DNA of 64,000 bases from Caballeronia sp. LZ062. GTDB taxonomy: Bacteria > Pseudomonadota > Gammaproteobacteria > Burkholderiales > Burkholderiaceae. Made by a program: the position numbers and the translations under genes. Each line of letters opens with the position of its first letter. Position 1 is the stretch's first letter. The stretch covers positions 2,666,001 through 2,730,000 of the forward strand of contig NZ_JARTWB010000002.1 in assembly GCF_031450785.1 (NCBI RefSeq), written 5' to 3'. A model generated the notes under the pieces. It was not told the DNA's origin. It did no database searches and saw only the letters and a program-made list of their open reading frames with translations. This document shows, one piece after another, positions 59,465 through 64,000 of this stretch.

Positions 59465-59537
59465 GGTTACTTTCTTTGCATGGGACCAGAGTACGGCGCT
59501 AAAGCGCCTACTCTGGTCGACAGCAAAGAAAGTGACC
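59465..59537. repeat. hairpin of copy D
   Basis: The 73-nt nested palindrome, same orientation as copy B: GGTTACTTTCTTTGC, GACCAGAGTA, GGCGCT/AGCGCC, TACTCTGGTC, then AAAGAAAGTGACC. Confidence 0.9.
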
Positions 59538-59735
59538 CCCGCCCCGGGGAGGGGCAACACTAATAGACCGACACGAATACAAGGTCCCCGAAAGAACGAA
59601 AGACGGAACGAACGAAAGACCGCCCAAGCGCTACTGCGCAGCTCCGCAACCCCGCCCCGGCAAGGGGCAATGCCAATAGACCGACGCGAGAACAGCTTCT
59701 CCGAAGACCCGCGCCCATCGGGGAAACAGAAGCCC

Positions 59736-61133
59736 TTAAGCAAAAGTATCCACAAGCCCCACGGTCCGCCGCACGACCGCGGCAACGGCCCCGCCAGCGG
59801 CCTCAAGACCGCCACCGCCAACACCCCGCCCTCCGCGAGAGGAAGAAGAACCCCCGCCCTGACCATCCCCCTGCGACTGGCGCGCAAACGCCGACCCATC
59901 CGAGACACTCGTGCTGCCGAGGCTGATGCCATTGGCTTCCATCGCCTCGCGCAGCTTCGGCATAGCCGCTTCGACAGCCTCACGCACCTGCGCATGCTGC
60001 GATACGAACAGCGCGTGCGCATGATTGTCGGCGACCTGAAGCGTCACCTGAAGCGGACCGAGATCCTTCGGATTCAGCGTCAGCTCCGCGCTCTGCTGAT
60101 CCGACTTCGACACGAACACGACCTTCTGGCTGAACGCATCGTCCCAGCCGGATGCGCCCACGTGCGGCGCAATCGCCGCGCTCGTCGCCGCCGTCGTCGC
60201 GCCTTGCGGGCTCGATACGCCCGAATTCGCCGATGCCGCCTGCAACGCCACCGCATGCGCCGCCGCATCGGCGGTCTGCTTGTACGCCGAGCTCGCGCCG
60301 TCGCCGGCCGGCGTCAGCGCGTCCTGCGCCGTCGCGAGCGCGGCGGCGTTCGTCTGCGTCGCGGTCGCAGCGGCGTTCTTCGCATCGCCCGATGCCGCGT
60401 TCGTCAACGCGATGCCGCGCGCACCCTTCGCACCCGCGCCGAGCAAGGCGCCCGGGGTCTCGCCACTCGCCTCATTGGTGCCGGTCGCGCCGTTGCCGCC
60501 ATTGACGCTCGCGTGTGCCGCCGCCATCGCCGCTGCATTCGCCGGCGTGCCGTTCATGGCCGCGAGCGCGGCCTGCAGCGCGTCTTCAGCCGATTTCGCG
60601 TCCGTGCTCTTCTTGGCGTCGCCCGTCGTGGATGCGTCGCCGTCCGTCGATGCCGCCGCGCCAGTCGCCGCATCGGTGAGCGCGGTGAGCGTGGTGTCGT
60701 CGGCATCCGCATCCGACGCGTCGGCGGCGTCCGCGCGCGCCTTCGCTTCGGCGGCCGCTTTCGCGGCGGCATCGGCTGAGTTCGCGGGCTTCGCGTTGGC
60801 GGCGGTCGATTTCGATGCGTCCGCGCCGTCGCTCTTGTCGGCGTGCTTCGGCGCCTCGTGCGTCGCGTCCGTCTTGCCGCTCGCATCCGCCGACGCCTTC
60901 GCGTCATCGCTCTTGCCGGCGCTCGCGGTGTCGTCGGGTTTCGGTGCGTCGTGGACGCTCGACTTGTTGTCGGAGGCGAGCGCCTTCGCCGCGAGGGCGT
61001 CCGCGTTCGCGCGGTCGGTCATGCCTTGCAGCGTCTGCCCGAACGAAACGCCCGCGCTCGCCGCGCGCTTGGCCGTCGATGCGCTCGACGAGCTCGCGCC
61101 CGTGAGCGCGCCGATGGTTGAAACGGAGGACAT
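59736..61133 (-). CDS. fliK: flagellar hook-length control protein FliK
   Basis: Secreted ruler that sets hook length and signals FlhB to switch. The start at 61133 (MSSVSTIGALTGASSSS) with GAGAGG upstream gives 465 aa; the frame extends 11 codons upstream. Long Ala/Asp/Lys/Ser-rich ruler region, then the conserved C-terminal hook domain (AELTLNPKDLGPLQVTLQVADNHAHALFVSQHAQVREAVEAAMPKLREAMEANGISLGSTSV). The tail is Gly/Ser-rich. Last gene of the fliGHIJK transcript, ending just before composite palindrome II. Confidence 0.92.
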   Translation of the reverse strand: MSSVSTIGALTGASSSSASTAKRAASAGVSFGQTLQGMTDRANADALAAKALASDNKSSVHDAPKPDDTASAGKSDDAKASADASGKTDATHEAPKHADKSDGADASKSTAANAKPANSADAAAKAAAEAKARADAADASDADADDTTLTALTDAATGAAASTDGDASTTGDAKKSTDAKSAEDALQAALAAMNGTPANAAAMAAAHASVNGGNGATGTNEASGETPGALLGAGAKGARGIALTNAASGDAKNAAATATQTNAAALATAQDALTPAGDGASSAYKQTADAAAHAVALQAASANSGVSSPQGATTAATSAAIAPHVGASGWDDAFSQKVVFVSKSDQQSAELTLNPKDLGPLQVTLQVADNHAHALFVSQHAQVREAVEAAMPKLREAMEANGISLGSTSVSDGSAFARQSQGDGQGGGSSSSRGGRGVGGGGLEAAGGAVAAVVRRTVGLVDTFA

Positions 61134-61207
61134 GTTCGACCTCTCAAATCCTGTAATGAAACACACGCGGCGCTCGCTGCCATGACAGCAGCGCCGCTAA
61201 AAATCCG

Positions 61208-61657
61208 TCAGGCGCGTTCGGCGCGCATGCGCAGCACCTTGGCCGCGTGCTCGTCCGCTTCGCGCTGTTCGACGCGTGCCGCCTTGCGCGCGAGAACCGC
61301 CTCGCCGCGTGCCGCCAGCACTTCGTAGCTGCCCACCTTCTGCTTCTTGAGCCGCCACTCCGGCTTCGCCGCCTCGATGCGATGATCCGCCGTGACGAGC
61401 AACGCGCGCTGCTGGGCGATCGCCGAATCCAGCGTATCGACGAAAGCCTGGAAGTTGCGCAGCGTCTGCGCCGTCGTGCCCTGCTGCGCCGATGCCGTGA
61501 AGCGCGCGTGATACTCGTCGCGGTACGTGATCAGGGAGTCGAGCTGTTTCTCGATCTCGTTGCGTTCCTGCTGCAATTTCCCGAGTTTCTTGGTGGCGGC
61601 GTCGAGTTCTTCTTGCGCGAGTTCGATGAGCGTATGGATCGGCAGATTCTTGGACAT
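61208..61657 (-). CDS. fliJ: flagellar export coupling protein FliJ
   Basis: 149 aa, an antiparallel coiled coil that activates the export ATPase and binds FlhA. Heptad-rich sequence IELAQEELDAATKKLGKLQQERNEIEKQLDSLITYRDEYHARF and a second helix AARVEQREADEHAAKVLRM. Follows fliI by about 61 bp. Confidence 0.92.
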   Translation of the reverse strand: MSKNLPIHTLIELAQEELDAATKKLGKLQQERNEIEKQLDSLITYRDEYHARFTASAQQGTTAQTLRNFQAFVDTLDSAIAQQRALLVTADHRIEAAKPEWRLKKQKVGSYEVLAARGEAVLARKAARVEQREADEHAAKVLRMRAERA

Positions 61658-61718
61658 GGCGGGGCGGTTCCTGTGGTCTTCAGGGCATTACGCGTTCTTA
61701 TGACGAATGGCTCGAATA

Positions 61719-63245
61719 CTAGTCGAAAAGCTGGTGCAACAAATCAAGACTCGGTTCGAAATTTGCCTGCTCACGAAAACCTTGCTGTAAAAACGACTCC
61801 ATCCGCGGATACAGCGCAATCGCGCGGTCGAGCAGCGCGTCGCGGCCGCTGGAATACGCGCCCACGTTGATCAGGTCGCGGTTGCGCTGATAGCGCGACA
61901 GCATCTGCTTGAAAAGACGCACGCGTTCCAGATGCTTGTCGTCGATGAGCGAGGTCATCGCGCGGCTGATCGACTGTTCGATGTCGATAGCCGGGTAATG
62001 CCCCGCTTCCGCGAGCGACCGGCTCAGCACGATATGGCCGTCCAGAATGGCTCGCGCCGAATCGGCGATCGGGTCTTGCTGGTCGTCGCCTTCGGTCAGC
62101 ACTGTATAAAACGCAGTGATCGAACCGCCGCCCTCCGGCCCGTTGCCGGTGCGCTCGACGAGCGCCGGCAGCTTGGCGAACACCGAAGGCGGATAACCTT
62201 TGGTCGCGGGCGGCTCGCCGATGGCAAGCGCGATCTCGCGCTGCGCCATCGCGTAGCGCGTGAGCGAATCCATGAGCAGCAGCACGTGCTTGCCCTGATC
62301 GCGGAAATATTCGGCGAGCGACGTCGTGTACGCGGCGGCCTGCATCCGCAGCACCGGCGACACGTCCGCAGGCGCGGCCACGACGACCGAGCGCGCGAGG
62401 CCGTCCTCGCCCAGAATCTGCTCGATGAACTCCTTTACTTCGCGGCCGCGTTCGCCGATCAGCCCGATCACAATCACTTCCGCGCTCGTATAGCGCGCCA
62501 TCGTGCCGAGCAGCACCGACTTACCGACGCCGGAACCCGCGAACAGGCCCATGCGCTGACCGCGCCCGACCGTGAGCAGCGAGTTGATCGCCCGCACGCC
62601 CACGTCGAGCACCTTATGAATCGGCTCGCGGTTCAGCGGATTGATGACCGGCGCGGCGAGCGGCGCATCGACCTTGGCGCCGAGCGCGCCGAGTCCGTCG
62701 AGCGGACGGCCGGACGCATCGACCACGCGGCCGAGCATTTCCCAGCCGACCGGCAGACGCTTCGCGCCCGCCATCGGATCGTTGATCGGCGCGCTTTCCA
62801 GCGGATACACGCGCGCGCCGGGCAAGAGGCCGCCCATTTCGGTGGTCGGCATGAGAAACAGCTTGTCGCCCGCGAAGCCGACGACTTCGGCTTCCGCCGT
62901 CGGGATCGCGCTGCCGGGCGGCAGTTCGATCATGCATTCGGAGCCGACGCCCATCTTGAGCCCGACCGCTTCGAGCACGAGGCCGGCGGCGCGTGTGAGC
63001 CGTCCGCACGGACGCAGCGGCTTGGCGATGGCGTTGCGCGACTTCATTGCGTCGAGCTTGTCGCGCCATGTGTCGATGTGCGGATTGCCCGCGAGCTTCG
63101 CCAGTTCGGCGATGGTGTGCGCGGCGTGCGCGTCGGGCGCGGCGTCGCTTGCGGCTTCTTCGCTCGCGAGCGGCCCGAACGACGCCCGCGCGATTTCCTG
63201 TTCCAGCGCGGACAGTCCGTCCTGCGTGATCCGATGGTTCACCAC
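61719..63245 (-). CDS. fliI: flagellum-specific export ATPase FliI
   Basis: F1-beta-like ATPase of the export apparatus. 508 aa from GTG 63245, overlapping fliH by 7 bp. Walker [16 protein letters not shown], Walker [18 protein letters not shown], and the C-terminal domain are standard. The N-terminal 50 residues exceed Salmonella FliI (456 aa); homology resumes at [22 protein letters not shown]. Confidence 0.97.
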   Translation of the reverse strand: MVNHRITQDGLSALEQEIARASFGPLASEEAASDAAPDAHAAHTIAELAKLAGNPHIDTWRDKLDAMKSRNAIAKPLRPCGRLTRAAGLVLEAVGLKMGVGSECMIELPPGSAIPTAEAEVVGFAGDKLFLMPTTEMGGLLPGARVYPLESAPINDPMAGAKRLPVGWEMLGRVVDASGRPLDGLGALGAKVDAPLAAPVINPLNREPIHKVLDVGVRAINSLLTVGRGQRMGLFAGSGVGKSVLLGTMARYTSAEVIVIGLIGERGREVKEFIEQILGEDGLARSVVVAAPADVSPVLRMQAAAYTTSLAEYFRDQGKHVLLLMDSLTRYAMAQREIALAIGEPPATKGYPPSVFAKLPALVERTGNGPEGGGSITAFYTVLTEGDDQQDPIADSARAILDGHIVLSRSLAEAGHYPAIDIEQSISRAMTSLIDDKHLERVRLFKQMLSRYQRNRDLINVGAYSSGRDALLDRAIALYPRMESFLQQGFREQANFEPSLDLLHQLFD

Positions 63246-63919
63246 GGCTTGTTCCTCCCGAGCGCGGCGGCGACGCGTTCCCAGCGCGATGCGTTGGTCG
63301 CGTCGATTTCGCCGGTCGCGGCGTGCGCCTTGCAGCCGCCGCGTTCGATGGCCGGGTCCGGACGCACCGTCCAGCCCGCCGATTCCAGTTCGTCTTTCAG
63401 ATACGCATCGACAATAGGCAAGTCCGCGGCGCTCACGACCAGCGTCGGCGCGCCCGACAGCTCCGGCTCGGCGGCGATCACTTCACGCGCGACGGCGACG
63501 AGCGCGGTCGGATCGAGCGCCAGATGCTGACGCACGACCTGCTGCGCGATATCGACGGCGAGTGCGGCCAGCGTTTCCGCGATGGCGGCGTCGGCAGCCT
63601 CTAGCGCGGTCTTGAACGTATCAGCGATCTGCGCGAGTTGCGCCGCCTGCGCGAGCGCCTCCTTGCGGCCGTCCTCGAAACCTTTTGCGTGACCTTGTTC
63701 GAAGCCCGCCTGATAACCCAGCGCCTGACCGGCGACGTGTCCTTTCGTGAGCCCGGCAGCGTAAGCGTCTTCCTCGACGCGGCGCAGATGTGCTTCGAGC
63801 GCCGCCTGTTCCGCCGCGCTGTTGTCGACGGTGACCGGATCGAAAGACGCCATCTCCCAGCGTTGGTACGCCGAGACCGGCGGCTTGCCGGCCTTGTGGG
63901 TGGTGGCCGCGTCAGACAT
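63239..63919 (-). CDS. fliH: flagellar export ATPase regulator FliH
   Basis: 226 aa. Central GxxxG-type repeat helix [36 protein letters not shown], characteristic of FliH, then the V-ATPase-E-like C-terminal domain ([32 protein letters not shown]). Binds FliI and FliN. Its start overlaps the fliG end by 8 bp. Confidence 0.95.
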   Translation of the reverse strand: MSDAATTHKAGKPPVSAYQRWEMASFDPVTVDNSAAEQAALEAHLRRVEEDAYAAGLTKGHVAGQALGYQAGFEQGHAKGFEDGRKEALAQAAQLAQIADTFKTALEAADAAIAETLAALAVDIAQQVVRQHLALDPTALVAVAREVIAAEPELSGAPTLVVSAADLPIVDAYLKDELESAGWTVRPDPAIERGGCKAHAATGEIDATNASRWERVAAALGRNKPW

Positions 63920-64000
63920 ACGCGTCCTCCGCCTTGCCGCCTAACTGAATCTGACCGTTTTCCGCCAGATTGCGGACGATCTGCAGAATCTTGCGCTGCT
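63912..64000 (-). CDS. fliG: flagellar motor switch protein FliG, C-terminal end (truncated by window edge)
   Basis: The last 29 codons: QRKILQIVRNLAENGQIQLG and GKAEDAYV then TGA at 63914-63912. This is the conserved torque-helix C-terminus of FliG. The rest of the gene lies to the right of the window. Overlaps the fliH ATG by 8 bp. Confidence 0.9.
   Translation of the reverse strand, partial: QRKILQIVRNLAENGQIQLGGKAEDAYV

Larger units (their letters stand above)
58549..59720. repeat. gene-free composite palindrome II: two facing copies (C, D) of the same repeat family
   Basis: Copy C (about 58549-59010) resembles copy A from its outer end (TTTGCGGTTTGCTTGGAAC at both) through the hairpin to CACGTCC. 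Copy D (about 59315-59700, inverted) resembles copy B. The centre (59011-59314) is different from that of region I and includes about 100 bp of GGCTTGGC-like low complexity. No convincing gene; ORFs here translate repeats. Lies between fliL and the end of fliK. Confidence 0.85.

Noticed and set aside
59400..60779. 459-codon frame in region II and antisense to fliK
   Set aside because: Starts within repeat copy D and continues as the shadow of fliK; Arg-rich, no features.

Overview
The window is a G+C-rich chromosomal segment from a Burkholderiaceae bacterium, most like Caballeronia, Paraburkholderia or Burkholderia. The evidence is the high-GC codon usage, the hemE-priA-putA order, a tandem glycine riboswitch in front of gcvTHP, and protein sequences typical of that family. 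The genus is an inference. About 55 protein genes, one tRNA and several regulatory elements can be supported.

Layout. 0-13 kb is housekeeping: the 3' part of an alpha/beta hydrolase gene, a polar amino-acid binding protein, hemE, priA, a small membrane protein, putA (with a predicted PutA operator), a LivK-like binding protein and a ThDP-dependent enzyme. 13.1-16.5 kb is flhF-flhG-fliA, followed by a convergent diguanylate cyclase gene whose 3' end is present as three 119-bp tandem copies. 18.0-21.4 kb is a lower-GC island at the 3' end of a tRNA-Arg(CCG) gene. It carries vsr, a C5-cytosine methyltransferase and an unrecognised nuclease-like gene, and is bounded by a 46-bp direct repeat of the tRNA 3' half; it has no integrase. 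21.6-34.1 kb is housekeeping again: dihaem cytochrome c, rep helicase, a Gfo/Idh/MocA oxidoreductase, a small secreted protein, glycine riboswitch-gcvTHP, an alginate-lyase-like protein and sdaA.

34.2-64 kb is almost entirely flagellar: flhBA, flgNM and flgA on the minus strand; flgBCDEFGHIJ, ycgR and flgKL on the plus strand; fliLMNOPQR and fliGHIJK on the minus strand. Together they build the export gate (FlhAB, FliPQRO), export ATPase (FliHIJ), rod, rings, hook and hook-filament junction, and the switch (FliMN, FliG). They also supply the control layer: FliA (sigma-28), FlgM (anti-sigma), FlhF/FlhG (pole and number) and YcgR (c-di-GMP brake). Three sites fit the sigma-28 consensus well, upstream of flgM, ycgR and flgK.

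Most interesting non-standard structure. (1) The fliO-fliP junction has a strong terminator, a second copy of the fliL leader, and a 28-codon ORF resembling the fliO tail that overlaps the fliP start. (2) Two 1.2-kb gene-free regions (48.8-50.0 and 58.5-59.7 kb) are built from facing copies of one hairpin-bearing repeat, four copies in all, bracketing flgKL-fliRQPONML. (3) The tRNA-Arg restriction-modification island. (4) The 119-bp triplication with 12-bp microhomology at its borders. (5) flhBA separated from flhFG-fliA in a way that one inversion would repair. No computation beyond reading was possible; alignments were made by eye.
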